Source: Streptomyces cylindrosporus (GTDB taxonomy: Bacteria; Actinomycetota; Actinomycetes; Streptomycetales; Streptomycetaceae). From it: a DNA stretch of 64,000 nucleotides. Of the stretch, positions 41,769 to 49,779 are shown piece after piece (within the stretch, counting starts at the first letter, position 1; each line of letters starts with the position of its first letter). The notes below the pieces were generated by a model. That model searched no databases. It saw only the letters and a list, made by a program, of their open reading frames with translations, and was not told where the DNA came from. The stretch is taken from the NCBI RefSeq assembly GCF_022698165.1, contig NZ_JALDAY010000002.1, positions 372,001 through 436,000 on the forward strand, in the 5' to 3' direction. Made by a program: the position numbers and the translations under genes.

Positions 41769-42923
41769 TCAGCCGTCGAGGTACCCGTCTCGGGAATCGT
41801 CCGGCGGCCGCTCCCCCAGGGCGTCGGTGATCCGCTCCCGAAGCTCGGGATCGTCCGTGATCGTGGCGAGACGCCAGGCCAGGGGGCCGATCTGCCATCC
41901 GGCGTGGTGGTCGAAGAAGGGCGGAGGGCCGGCCGCGTTGTGGGCCAGCTTGGCCACCAACTCGGCCAGGCGGAACACGATCCGCTCCGACTCGGTCGCC
42001 TGCTCCTCGGCACCCGCGCCCCGGACCAGTCCGAAGACCTCGCGCCCGCGGTCCCAGCTGTCCCGGTCGCCCGCCAGGTCCACGGCGGCCTGGATCGCCG
42101 GTTCCCGAACGGGACCGGCAGCCGCGTCCAGCACGCGGCCCGCCCAGGTCACCGGGTCGCGTCGGCGCTCGAACAGGGCGCGTCCCCAGGAGCGGGTCGG
42201 GTCGTTCGCGGCGGCCTCGGCGAGCGGCTTGCGCGGCAGGGACGCCTCCCGCAGGGCCTTCCGGCACAGCGCGTCCGCCCGCCGGGTCGTCTCCGGGAGG
42301 CGGAACCGCGGGGTCAGGGCGAGGACATGGGCGCAGGCGTTGTCGAGGACGGTCCGGTGGCCCACCGAGACGAAGACCGGCTTGACGCCCTCCCGGGTGC
42401 GCAGAGCGCGGCCGACCTCCTCGGTGCCGGCGAGCAGCGGTGAGCTGCTGCCGCGCGGGGCGGGCGGGTCGTCGTACGAGAAGGCGAAGGGGTTCTTCGC
42501 CACGCCGATCGTGGGGTGGCCGGTGAGGACGCCCAGGTGGCTGGCGAGGCCGAAGCGGCGGGGGTGGGCGCGGCCGTAGCCGTCGCAGACGATCAGGCCG
42601 GGCGGGACGGACAGGGCGTCGAGGGCGGCCAGGACCGTGGGGATCTCGCGGAAGGCGAGCAGGCCGGGCACGTACGGGAAGGAGACGCGGCCGACGGCCG
42701 TGGACTCGGCGACCACCTGGAGGGTGGCGGCGTCGAGGACCACCGCCGCTGCCGCCACCACGTCCAGTTCGTCGTCGTAGGCCACGTCCACACCGGTCAC
42801 GTGTCCCGTGCCGGGCGGCGGGCCGGGCTCGTCGAGCACCACGCGCGCGTGCAGCTCGTCCTGTACGGCCCTGGCCTGCTCCTCGGTCGCGGGCCAGCCC
42901 GCGGGGATCTTCACGGTCGTCAT
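41769..42923 (-). CDS. nfi: endonuclease V fused to an extra C-terminal domain
   Basis: 384 aa. Residues 1-228 are a complete endonuclease V, which nicks DNA near deoxyinosine: GVDVAYDDE with catalytic D46, RVSFPYVPGLLAFRE with the PYVPG wedge, IVCDGYGRAHPR with D114, IGVAKNPF and FVSVGHRTVLDNA. Bacterial enzymes usually stop near this point. Residues 231-384 form a second, unknown Trp- and Arg-rich domain (DPTRSWGRALFERRRDPVTW, then ESERIVFRLAELVAKLAHNA and PPPFFDHHAGWQIGPLAWRL). The frame is continuous. ATG 42923. The C-terminal part resembles stand-alone hypothetical actinobacterial proteins. Confidence 0.85.
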   Translation of the reverse strand: MTTVKIPAGWPATEEQARAVQDELHARVVLDEPGPPPGTGHVTGVDVAYDDELDVVAAAAVVLDAATLQVVAESTAVGRVSFPYVPGLLAFREIPTVLAALDALSVPPGLIVCDGYGRAHPRRFGLASHLGVLTGHPTIGVAKNPFAFSYDDPPAPRGSSSPLLAGTEEVGRALRTREGVKPVFVSVGHRTVLDNACAHVLALTPRFRLPETTRRADALCRKALREASLPRKPLAEAAANDPTRSWGRALFERRRDPVTWAGRVLDAAAGPVREPAIQAAVDLAGDRDSWDRGREVFGLVRGAGAEEQATESERIVFRLAELVAKLAHNAAGPPPFFDHHAGWQIGPLAWRLATITDDPELRERITDALGERPPDDSRDGYLDG

Positions 42924-43028
42924 GATGGGGACGAGCGTAATGGCGCTGTGCGGGGCCGGGGCGGGCGCGTGCCGCGGGGAAGGCCGGGGCAGCTGCCTAC
43001 GGCTTGTCCCGCTCGAACTCGCCCCCGG

Positions 43029-43361
43029 TCAGCTCTTCTTGCCGCCCAGCGCGCGCTGCAGCTCGCTCTTGTTCATGTTCGAACGGCCTTCGATGCCGCG
43101 CTGCTTGGCCTCGTTGTACAGCTGGTCCCGGGTCGGGCCCTGGGAGCCCTTGCCGGAGCGCTGTCCGCCCCGCTTGCCGGACGACATGTCCTGCGTGGAA
43201 GTGCGGCTGGCCTGCTTGGACTCGCCGGACCGGGCACGCTCCTTGTTGACCGTCCGCGCGGCGATCTCCTCGGCGCGCCTGGTGCTCTCGCCCCGGTCCT
43301 GCGCGCTCTTCTTGATGTGCTCGTACTGGCGTTCCCGCTTCGAGCTGGAACCTGCGGGCAT
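43029..43361 (-). CDS. small basic protein with a Rho_N/SAP-like C-terminus
   Basis: 110 aa, highly charged. Residues 1-65 are basic and probably unstructured or helical (ERQYEHIKKSAQDRG, AARTVNKERARSG); the last 35 residues (PTRDQLYNEAKQRGIEGRSN then MNKSELQRALGG) form a helix-turn-helix like Rho N-terminal or SAP nucleic-acid-binding motifs. Such Streptomyces proteins are often named plasmid-stabilisation proteins with no direct evidence. Start ATG 43361 with GAGAGGAG upstream. Stand-alone gene. A nucleic-acid-binding role is likely. Confidence 0.72.
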   Translation of the reverse strand: MPAGSSSKRERQYEHIKKSAQDRGESTRRAEEIAARTVNKERARSGESKQASRTSTQDMSSGKRGGQRSGKGSQGPTRDQLYNEAKQRGIEGRSNMNKSELQRALGGKKS

Positions 43362-43449
43362 GGTCGCTCACTCCTCTCACGGCCGGCGACTCACGCGGCC
43401 GGCGACTGTCGCGGTCGCCGACCGAGTACCCGCATTCCGGTTCCTTGCG

Positions 43450-44547
43450 TCATCGCTCCAGACGTGCCACCCGTCCCTGCTCCCCCGCCGCCCAGCAGCC
43501 GAGGTCCGGGGCGCAGTCCACGGTGTCGTACGAGCCCGTGTCGACGGTCCGCCAGGTGCGGCCGCCGTCGGTGGTGAGGTCGGTGCCGGTCGGGCCGACG
43601 GCGAGGGCCGCGGTGCGGCTGTGCGGGAGCCAGGCGGCGCCGGAGCGGTAGGCGGGCGGGGGCGTGGCGGCGGGCCGCCAGTCGCGCCCCGCGTCGGAGG
43701 TGCGGGCGGCGGCCTGCGGGGAGGCCTGGTCGGCGCGGTAGTCGCCGCCGACGGCGAGGCCGTGGGTGCGGTCGCGGAAGGCGAGCGCGAAGACGCCCTT
43801 GGCGGGGTCGCCGGCCGGGATCGGAGTGTCGGCGGCCGTCCAGGTCAGGCCGCGGTCGGCGGAGTGCAGTACACGCGCGCGTGCCCCGCCGCCGGTGGCC
43901 AGCCAGACGTCGGAGGGGCCCGAGGAGACGAGGCACTGGCCGCTCGCCGCGAAGCCGGCCTCGCCGTCCAGCGCGGCGGGCATGCCCTTGCTCGGGAGCA
44001 CCTTCCAGGAGCGGCCGCCGTCGGCGGTCGACAGGATGCGGAACTTCCCGTCCACCGGGTCGCTCATCGCCAGGCCGTGGCGGCTGTCGAAGAAGGTGAG
44101 GCAGTCGTAGAAGGCCTTGGCGTCGGTGTTGCGGAAGGACTCGGTCCAGGTCGCGCCGCCGTCCTCGGTGCGGTAGACCCGGGACGCCTCGCCCTCGCCG
44201 ATGGCCAGCACCACGGCCCGCCGCGCGTCGAAGGCCTCGATGTCCCGGAACTGCAGATCAGCGGCGCCGGGCGGCGAGACGTTCCGCCAGCTCGCTCCGC
44301 CGTCGGTGGTGCGCAGCACGGTGCCGCCGGTTCCGGCGACCCACGCGGTGTCCCGGCCCACGGCCGACAGCCCGCGGAAGCGGACATCGGGCGTTCCGGT
44401 GGCCTTGAGCTCCCAGTGCGGCACCCCGTGCTCCCCCGCCTGCGCGGGTACGGCGGTCACGGCCGCCAGCGCCGCCGAGCACACCGCCCCCGCGGCCACC
44501 GTCCGAAACGTCCGTCTCCGACCTCGCGTGTTCCCCAAGCGCCTCAT
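43450..44547 (-). CDS. secreted YCF48/BNR-repeat beta-propeller protein
   Basis: 365 aa. A signal peptide covers 1-38 (VAAGAVCSAALAAVTAVPAQAG), after a basic RRLGNTRGRRR start. The mature part is built of about six BNR/Asp-box repeats, such as RTTDGGASWRNV, RTEDGGATWTES, STADGGRSWKVL, SADRGLTWTAAD and TTDGGRTWRTVD, giving a beta-propeller like the photosystem II assembly factor HCF136/YCF48 family. Two Cys near the C-terminus (VDCAPDLGCW) could form a disulfide. No catalytic site is evident; often annotated as oxidoreductase or glycosidase. ATG 44547. Role outside the cell unknown. Confidence 0.8.
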   Translation of the reverse strand: MRRLGNTRGRRRTFRTVAAGAVCSAALAAVTAVPAQAGEHGVPHWELKATGTPDVRFRGLSAVGRDTAWVAGTGGTVLRTTDGGASWRNVSPPGAADLQFRDIEAFDARRAVVLAIGEGEASRVYRTEDGGATWTESFRNTDAKAFYDCLTFFDSRHGLAMSDPVDGKFRILSTADGGRSWKVLPSKGMPAALDGEAGFAASGQCLVSSGPSDVWLATGGGARARVLHSADRGLTWTAADTPIPAGDPAKGVFALAFRDRTHGLAVGGDYRADQASPQAAARTSDAGRDWRPAATPPPAYRSGAAWLPHSRTAALAVGPTGTDLTTDGGRTWRTVDTGSYDTVDCAPDLGCWAAGEQGRVARLER

Positions 44548-44656
44548 GGCGGGCGAAGCTAGCCGACCGCCCGGACGCCGTCCAGAGGCCCGCGATCACC
44601 ACAAGTGGCTGTCGGGGCACGGGAGATGAACCACGTCACTTCTGTGCATGAACGCG

Positions 44657-44670
44657 GTGACGCAGGTCAC
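44657..44670. promoter_or_regulatory. Crp-like binding site
   Basis: GTGACGCAGGTCAC matches the Streptomyces Crp pattern GTG-N6-GNCAC at every fixed position and is a near palindrome (GTGAC...GTCAC). It lies about 100 bases upstream of the SALP start. Confidence 0.45.
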
Positions 44671-44771
44671 TCGAATCTGGTGTGCACGGATTGGCCGATT
44701 CCGACGTCTCTAGCAGTGCCCGGACCGATCCGCCCGGCAGCCCGTTCAGCCGTCACCAAGGGAGCAAGGCG

Positions 44772-45188
44772 TTGTCCACCCTCATCGAGCAGCCCGTGGA
44801 GGCCCGCCTCGTCGCCGCCGCGCCGCGGATGCCGAGCATCCCGGCCAAGCTGCACTACGACCGTAGTGACCCGTTCGCGGTCCGGATGACTTTCCCGGCC
44901 CCGGCCACCCTGGAGGGCGTGGAGGTCTGCTGGACCTTCTCGCGCGAGCTCCTCACGGCCGGCCTGGAGCGGGCCGAGGGCCACGGCGACGTACGGGTGC
45001 GCCCGTACGGCTACGACCGCACCGTCCTGGAGTTCCACGCCCCCGAGGGCACCGCCGTCGTGCACGTCCGCTCGGGCGACCTGCGGCGCTTCCTGGAGGC
45101 CACGGGGCAGCTTGTGCCCGCGGGCCTGGAGCACCTGCACCTCGACCTGGACCACGACCTGGCGGAGCTGATGCGGGACGCCTGCTGA
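44772..45188 (+). CDS. SsgA-like (SALP) sporulation/cell-division regulator
   Basis: 138 aa, typical SALP length. Conserved features are AKLHYDRSDPFAVRMTFPAP, WTFSRELLTAGLERAEGHGD-type segment, VRVRPYGYDRTVLEFHAPEG and the C-terminal LEHLHLDLDHDLAELM. SALPs guide septum formation and peptidoglycan handling during sporulation of aerial hyphae. TTG 44772 has GGAG 7 bases upstream and is the only good start. Which paralogue (SsgC-G) cannot be told by eye; it is not SsgB. A Crp-like site lies upstream, and a likely repeat element follows the stop. Confidence 0.88.
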   Translation: MSTLIEQPVEARLVAAAPRMPSIPAKLHYDRSDPFAVRMTFPAPATLEGVEVCWTFSRELLTAGLERAEGHGDVRVRPYGYDRTVLEFHAPEGTAVVHVRSGDLRRFLEATGQLVPAGLEHLHLDLDHDLAELMRDAC

Positions 45189-45210
45189 GCGCTCCGCGGA
45201 TGTGCGGCGA

Positions 45211-45307
45211 TGGGTCGTCGGTCGGTCGGCTGCGGCACCGTCGTGGCTGGTCGCGCCCACGCGGCGGAGCCGCATATCGATACAGCCCCGCGCCCCTTGG
45301 CGGCGCT
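45211..45307. repeat. probable dispersed Streptomyces intergenic repeat
   Basis: The segment includes GGCTGGTCGCGCCCACGCGG, CGGAGCCGCATATCGATACA and GCCCCGCGCCCCTTGG, resembling the short intergenic repeats found many times in Streptomyces genomes. It sits between the convergent SALP and PEP-mutase genes. It could act as a bidirectional terminator. Copy number cannot be checked here. Confidence 0.5.
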
Positions 45308-45310
45308 GCC

Positions 45311-46138
45311 CTACCGCGTCCGGCCCAGCAGGGCGTTGAGCTCGCCGTAGTCGAGTCCGTCGGTCAGCGTGTCGTACGTCCCCGCGCCCAGCAGCTCCCG
45401 CGCGGCACGGCGGACCAACGCGTGCGCGGCCTGCGCGATGCCCGAACCGACGCTCACCCGCGCCACCCCGAGCGCGGCCAGCTCGGCGACCGTCGGTGCG
45501 CCGGGATGGGCCATCACGTTGAGCGGCCCATCGATCCCCTCGACGAGGAGCTTGACCGTCCCCGGCTCGACGGCCCCGGGGACGAAGATCCCGTCGGCGC
45601 CCGCGGCGAGGAACGCGGCCGCCCGCTCCAGGGTGAGGTCCACGTCCCCGTCGCCCCTCAGGAACGTGTCGATCCGGGCGTTGACGAACAGCGGCACCCC
45701 TTGCGCGTCCGCGGCCTCCCTGGCGGCGGCAATGCGCTCGGCCTGCTCGGCGACGGGACGCAACGGTCCCGTTCCGTCCTCGTACAGCGCGTCCTCGATG
45801 TTCACCCCGACCGCCCCCGCCGCGATCACCGCACGGATGGTGTCGCCGACGCCCGCCGCGTCCTCGGCGTAGCCGGACTCGACGTCGGCGCTGACGGGAA
45901 CGTCGACCGCGGCGGCGATGCGCGCGACGGCGTCGAGGGCCGTGGCCCGGTCCACTCGGTCTCCGTCGGCGGAGCCGAGCGCCCAGGACAGGCCCGCGCT
46001 GGTCGTGGCAACGGCGCGGGCGCCCGCGTCTTCGACGAGGCGGGCACTCGAGGTGTCCCAGGCGTTCGGCAGGACCAGCGGGCGGCCGGGGACGTGCAGG
46101 GAACGGAAGGCTTCGGCGCGATCACGCGATGAGGTCAT
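45311..46138 (-). CDS. isocitrate lyase/PEP mutase family enzyme
   Basis: 275 aa TIM-barrel. LPNAWDTSSARLVEDAG, VSADVESGYAEDAAGVG (metal-binding Asp/Glu), GVNIEDA and FVNARIDTFLRG are the family hallmarks; the isocitrate-lyase KKCGH loop is absent, so it is closer to PEP mutase, carboxyvinyl-phosphonate mutase, 2-methylisocitrate lyase or oxaloacetate-hydrolase relatives. No phosphonate genes are nearby. ATG 46138. It is 85 bases downstream of the GPP34 gene on the same strand. Substrate unknown. Confidence 0.85.
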   Translation of the reverse strand: MTSSRDRAEAFRSLHVPGRPLVLPNAWDTSSARLVEDAGARAVATTSAGLSWALGSADGDRVDRATALDAVARIAAAVDVPVSADVESGYAEDAAGVGDTIRAVIAAGAVGVNIEDALYEDGTGPLRPVAEQAERIAAAREAADAQGVPLFVNARIDTFLRGDGDVDLTLERAAAFLAAGADGIFVPGAVEPGTVKLLVEGIDGPLNVMAHPGAPTVAELAALGVARVSVGSGIAQAAHALVRRAARELLGAGTYDTLTDGLDYGELNALLGRTR

Positions 46139-46223
46139 GCGCCCTACTCAAGCAGCGGCGGCGGGGCGGGGCTGGCAGGAATCCGACATCGACGTGGCGC
46201 GGGTGCGGCGCTCGCCGCCGACG

Positions 46224-46847
46224 TCAAGGTGACGCGGTCGCCAGCGCCTCGCAGAGCTCGCCGAGGATCTCTCGCGGCCCGCCGCTGTGCTCGATCAGCA
46301 CCTCGACGCGCTCCTTGTGCCGCTCGCGATCGCCGTCGGGGAACAGCGCGGGCAGCCCGGCCGCCGCGGCGAGCGCCACGGCCGCCGCATCCCCTTCCGA
46401 GACCTCGGCGACCGGCACGGACCCCTCCAGCACCCGCCGTGCCTCGTCCCGGAGAGCGTCCACGGCCTCCACTCGCTCCAGTACGTGCTCCACGCTCGGG
46501 AACACGCCCAGGACCCGCTTCTTCTCCGCCCGCAGCCACCCTTCGGCGGTCAGCTGTTCCCGTACGGCGTCGGACGTCACGCGCGCGTGCAGCGGCACCC
46601 AGGACCGCCACCGGTGCGGCCGGGACTCGCGGACCAGTTCCAGGAGCCCGTCGAGGACCGCGTCCCCGGTGAGAGCGTCCATGTCGGCAGGGGTGGCGAT
46701 GCCGTCCTCGTCGGTGAGCAGACCGGCGCGGGCCAGCTCGACGAGGGCGCCGGCGCGTACCAGGTGGGCGGTGCCCGTGACCTCGGCGGTGGGGTCCCAG
46801 GCGAGCAGACAGAGCCGGGCCGGGAGCGAGAGCGAACCGTGGGGCAC
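46224..46847 (-). CDS. GPP34 (GOLPH3-like) family protein
   Basis: 207 aa helical protein. The pattern LSLPARLCLLAWDPTAEVTG, LVRAGALVELARAGLL and an 'RAEKKRVLGVFPS' segment matches the GPP34 domain, related to yeast Vps74/GOLPH3, which bind phosphoinositide membranes. Bacterial members are frequent in Streptomyces, with no established function. GTG 46847 with CAAGGAG close upstream. It is divergent from the ABC-F gene leader. Membrane-surface association is plausible; the rest is unknown. Confidence 0.83.
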   Translation of the reverse strand: MPHGSLSLPARLCLLAWDPTAEVTGTAHLVRAGALVELARAGLLTDEDGIATPADMDALTGDAVLDGLLELVRESRPHRWRSWVPLHARVTSDAVREQLTAEGWLRAEKKRVLGVFPSVEHVLERVEAVDALRDEARRVLEGSVPVAEVSEGDAAAVALAAAAGLPALFPDGDRERHKERVEVLIEHSGGPREILGELCEALATASP

Positions 46848-46890
46848 AAGGTCTCCTTGGTGCGGCGAGTTCGGGGTTCACGTTAATGCG

Positions 46891-46919
46891 TTGACAGCCA
46901 CCGACACCGCTCGTACGGT
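46891..46919 (+). promoter_or_regulatory. vegetative sigma-70-type promoter of the ABC-F gene
   Basis: TTGACA (46891-46896) and TACGGT (46914-46919) are separated by exactly 17 bases, a strong HrdB-type promoter. Transcription would begin near 46926, giving a leader of about 220 nt. Confidence 0.75.
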
Positions 46920-46956
46920 GTACAGCGGTTCTGTTGCCGTCGATCGGAGAAGGACG

Positions 46957-46968
46957 TTGCTCGTCTGA
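46957..46968 (+). CDS. three-codon leader peptide (Met-Leu-Val)
   Basis: TTG-CTC-GTC-TGA preceded by GGAGAAGG (GGAG 7 bases before the TTG), about 30 nt after the expected transcription start. It lies upstream of a strong hairpin and the ABC-F gene. Leader ORFs of this kind serve in ribosome-mediated attenuation of antibiotic-resistance genes: a stalled or slow ribosome alters folding downstream. Confidence 0.5.
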   Translation: MLV

Positions 46969-46986
46969 GGTCTTGAGACACCGCGT

Positions 46987-47004
46987 CACACACCTAGGTG
47001 TGTG
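46987..47004 (+). terminator. attenuator hairpin in the ABC-F leader
   Basis: CACACACCTAGGTGTGTG is a perfect 18-bp palindrome located 18 bases after the leader ORF stop. With one bulged base the stem extends by GCG/CGC. It may be the anti-terminator or terminator stem; a second set of pairable segments follows it. Confidence 0.5.
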
Positions 47005-47147
47005 CGCCGCGTGCGACCTCGGTGTTCGAGCCGTCCCGACGGAGCAGGGCCCTTTCTTGTGCCCCGCCGTTTCCTCCGGGCTCCTGGGTCGCAGGTGTCT
47101 CGATACGCGTTTGCCCCTGATCGCATCGAGCAACCGCGAGGCGCCTT

Positions 47148-48761
47148 GTGTCTACTTCCATCATCTGCACGTCCCTCTTCTTCGCCTGGCCCGACGGCAC
47201 CCCCGTCTTCGAGGACCTGGACGTGGCCTTCGGCCCGGGCAAGACCGGGCTCGTCGGGGTCAACGGGTCGGGAAAGTCCACCCTGTTGAAACTGATCGCC
47301 GGTGAACTCGCCCCGGCCGAGGGCGCCGTGCGCGTCGCCGGCGAGGTCGGCTACCTTCCGCAGAACGTCACGCTCGACACGCACCTGCGCGTCGACGAGG
47401 CGCTCGGCATCGCCGCGAAGCGGGCCGCGCTGCACGCCATCGAGGCCGGCGATGTGGCCGAGGAACACTTCGAGACGGTCGGCGACGACTGGGACGTGGA
47501 GGAGCGCGCGCTCGCCACGCTCGGCGAACTCGGGCTCGGCCACATCCAGTTGGACCGCACCATCGGAGAGGTCTCCGGCGGCGAGTCGGTGCTGCTGCGC
47601 CTGGCCGCACTGCTGCTGCGCCGCCCGGACGTCCTGCTCCTGGACGAGCCGACCAACAACCTCGACCTGTATGCGCGCAGGCGGCTGTACGCGGCCGTCT
47701 CCGCCTGGCCGGGAGTGATGGTCGTGGTCAGCCACGACCGTGAACTCCTCGACCTGGTCGACCAGATCGCGGATCTGCGCTCCGGTGAGGTCACCTGGTT
47801 CGGCGGCAACTTCTCCGCGTACGAGGAGGCGCTCGCCGTCGAACAGGAGGCGGCCGAGCGGATGCTGCGGGTCGCGGAGGCCGACTTCCGCAAGCAGAAG
47901 CGGGAACTGGTCGACGCCCAGGTCAAGCTGGCCCGCCGCAAGCGGTACGGGCAGAAGATGTGGGACCAGAAGCGCGAGCCGAAGATCGTCATGGGGGCGC
48001 GCAAGCGGGCGGCCGAGGTGTCCGCGGGCAAGCACCGCATCATGCACGAGGAGCGGCTCACCGAGGCGAAGGAGCGACTCGACGAGGCGGTGGAGGCCGT
48101 ACGGGACGACGACGAGATCCGTGTCGACCTGCCGTACACCGCCGTGCCGCCGGGCCGTACCGTGCTCACCCTCCTGGACCTGGAGCTGGCCTACGGCGCG
48201 CGCGTCGCCGGGGGGCTGGATCTGCGCGGGCCCGAGCGGGTCGCGCTGGTGGGGCGCAACGGCGCGGGCAAGACGACGCTGCTGCGGACCATCGCCGGGG
48301 AGCTGGCGCCGGTGGCGGGCGAGGCGCACGCGCACGTGCCGCTGCGGTTCCTGCCGCAGCGTCTGGACGTGCTCGACGGCGAGCGGTCGGTCGTCGAGAA
48401 CGTGGCCCGGTTCGCGCCGGGCGCCAGCAACAACCGGATCCGGGCGCGGCTGGCCCGCTTCCTGTTCCGGGGCGCCCGCGCCGACCAGAAGGCGGCGACC
48501 CTGTCCGGCGGCGAGCGCTTCCGGGCCGCCCTGGCGATGCTGATGCTGGCCGAGCCGGCCCCGCAGCTGCTCATGCTGGACGAGCCGACGAACAACCTCG
48601 ACATGGCGAGCGTGCGCCAGCTGACCACGGCCCTGGAGTCGTACGAGGGGGCGCTGATCGTGGCCTCCCACGACCTGCCGTTCCTGGAGTCGATCGGCAT
48701 CACGCGCTGGCTGCTGCTCGACGGCGAGCTGCGGGAAACCGCGCCGGAGGAGGTGGGATAG
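47148..48761 (+). CDS. ABC-F family ATPase, probable ribosome-protection/antibiotic resistance type
   Basis: 537 aa with two ATP-binding cassettes and no membrane segments. Walker A motifs GVNGSGKSTL (near 37) and GRNGAGKTTLL; signatures VSGGESVLLRLAALLLR and LSGGERFRAALAML; Walker B LLLDEPTNNLDLY and LMLDEPTNNLDMA. The interdomain linker (about 215-300) is long and basic (RRKRYGQKMWDQKREPKIVM), as in antibiotic-resistance ABC-F proteins that reach the ribosomal exit tunnel. GTG 47148. The long structured leader with a tiny ORF suggests drug-inducible attenuation. Target drug not predictable. Confidence 0.87.
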   Translation: MSTSIICTSLFFAWPDGTPVFEDLDVAFGPGKTGLVGVNGSGKSTLLKLIAGELAPAEGAVRVAGEVGYLPQNVTLDTHLRVDEALGIAAKRAALHAIEAGDVAEEHFETVGDDWDVEERALATLGELGLGHIQLDRTIGEVSGGESVLLRLAALLLRRPDVLLLDEPTNNLDLYARRRLYAAVSAWPGVMVVVSHDRELLDLVDQIADLRSGEVTWFGGNFSAYEEALAVEQEAAERMLRVAEADFRKQKRELVDAQVKLARRKRYGQKMWDQKREPKIVMGARKRAAEVSAGKHRIMHEERLTEAKERLDEAVEAVRDDDEIRVDLPYTAVPPGRTVLTLLDLELAYGARVAGGLDLRGPERVALVGRNGAGKTTLLRTIAGELAPVAGEAHAHVPLRFLPQRLDVLDGERSVVENVARFAPGASNNRIRARLARFLFRGARADQKAATLSGGERFRAALAMLMLAEPAPQLLMLDEPTNNLDMASVRQLTTALESYEGALIVASHDLPFLESIGITRWLLLDGELRETAPEEVG

Positions 48762-48887
48762 CGCATCTCAGGAGGGGCACAGCCTGGCAACGGGGGTTTT
48801 GCCCCGGACGGTCCGCGCTGCATGATGGCGGACCGGGCCCCGCTCCACGGGCGCCCGGTCCGCCGTCCCGCCGTTACGGAGTCCCCA

Positions 48888-49664
48888 GTGCCCAGCAAGA
48901 AGGCCCTTGTCCGCCGCCCCAGCCCGCGCCTCGCCGAAGGTCTGGTGACGCACATCGAGCGGGAGAAGGTCGATGCCGGTCTTGCGACGGAGCAGTGGGA
49001 GGCGTACGTCGAGGCCCTGCGCGAGCACGGCTGGGAGACCGTCGAGGTGGACCCGGCCGACGACAACCCCGACTCGGTGTTCGTCGAGGACACCGTCGTC
49101 ATGTACCGGAACGTTGCGCTGATCGCCCGCTCCGGCGCCGAGTCGCGGCGCGAGGAGACCATCGGCGTCGAGGAGGCCGTGGCGAGGCTCGGCTGCTCGG
49201 TGAACTGGATCTGGGAGCCGGGCACCCTCGACGGCGGCGACGTGCTGAAGATCGGCGACACGATCTACGTCGGCCGCGGCGGGCGCACCAACGCGGCCGG
49301 CATCCAGCAGCTGCGGGCCGCCTTCGAGCCGCTCGGCGCCCAGGTGGTCGCCGTACCGGTCAGCAAGGTGCTGCATCTGAAGTCCGCGGTCACCGCGCTG
49401 CCCGACGGGACCGTCATCGGGCACATCCCGAAGGTCGACCGGCCTTCCCTGTTCCCGCGCTTCCTGTCGGTGCCCGAGGAGTCCGGCGCCCATGTGGTGC
49501 TGCTCGGCGGCGACAAGCTGCTGATGGCGGCCAGCGCGCCGAAGACGGCGGAACTCCTGGCCGACCTCGGCTTCGAGCCCGTCCTCGTCGACATCGGCGA
49601 GTTCGAGAAGCTCGAGGGCTGTGTGACGTGCCTCTCGGTGCGGATGCGGGACCTGTACGCCTGA
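48888..49664 (+). CDS. ddaH: dimethylarginine dimethylaminohydrolase (dimethylargininase)
   Basis: 258 aa, the usual length. It hydrolyses N-omega-methylated arginines to citrulline. Substrate/active-site motifs are DNPDSVFVEDTVV, WEPGTLDGGDVLKIG, HLKSAVTALPDG with the catalytic His, and EGCVTCLSVRMRD with the nucleophilic Cys near residue 249. GTG 48888 is chosen because the family starts here and ACGGAG lies before it. It stands alone behind ABC-F, and a tandem-hairpin terminator follows. Length, Cys and His are intact. Confidence 0.9.
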   Translation: MPSKKALVRRPSPRLAEGLVTHIEREKVDAGLATEQWEAYVEALREHGWETVEVDPADDNPDSVFVEDTVVMYRNVALIARSGAESRREETIGVEEAVARLGCSVNWIWEPGTLDGGDVLKIGDTIYVGRGGRTNAAGIQQLRAAFEPLGAQVVAVPVSKVLHLKSAVTALPDGTVIGHIPKVDRPSLFPRFLSVPEESGAHVVLLGGDKLLMAASAPKTAELLADLGFEPVLVDIGEFEKLEGCVTCLSVRMRDLYA

Positions 49665-49716
49665 CGGGTGAGCCTCTCACCCTTTCAGCCCTTGGACCTG
49701 CGGGTCCCGGGGCTTT
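49665..49716 (+). terminator. tandem hairpin terminator after ddaH
   Basis: First hairpin GGGTGAG-cct-CTCACCC (49665-49681) with a perfect 7-bp stem; second hairpin from AGCCC (49686) to GGGCT (49712) through GGACC/GGTCC, followed by TTTTT, a classical intrinsic terminator. Confidence 0.85.
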
Positions 49717-49779
49717 TTGGCATGCCCCCGGAAGGCTTGTGCGGGCTGCCTGATCAGGGCTCTTTACAACGCGCTTAAC

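Larger units (their letters stand above)
46848..47147 (+). other. 300-bp upstream region and leader of the second ABC-F gene
   Basis: No long gene. It holds a strong promoter (46891-46919), a three-codon leader ORF (46957-46968), an 18-bp palindrome (46987-47004) and further pairable segments up to the GTG at 47148, including GGGC-GCCC near 47053-47070 and TGCGACC (near 47012) with GGTCGCA (near 47089). On the minus strand it also contains the GPP34 promoter. Confidence 0.65.

Noticed and set aside
48791..48806. Short hairpin CGGGG-GTTTTG-CCCCG after the ABC-F gene
   Set aside because: Only a 5-bp stem without U-run; too weak to call a terminator.
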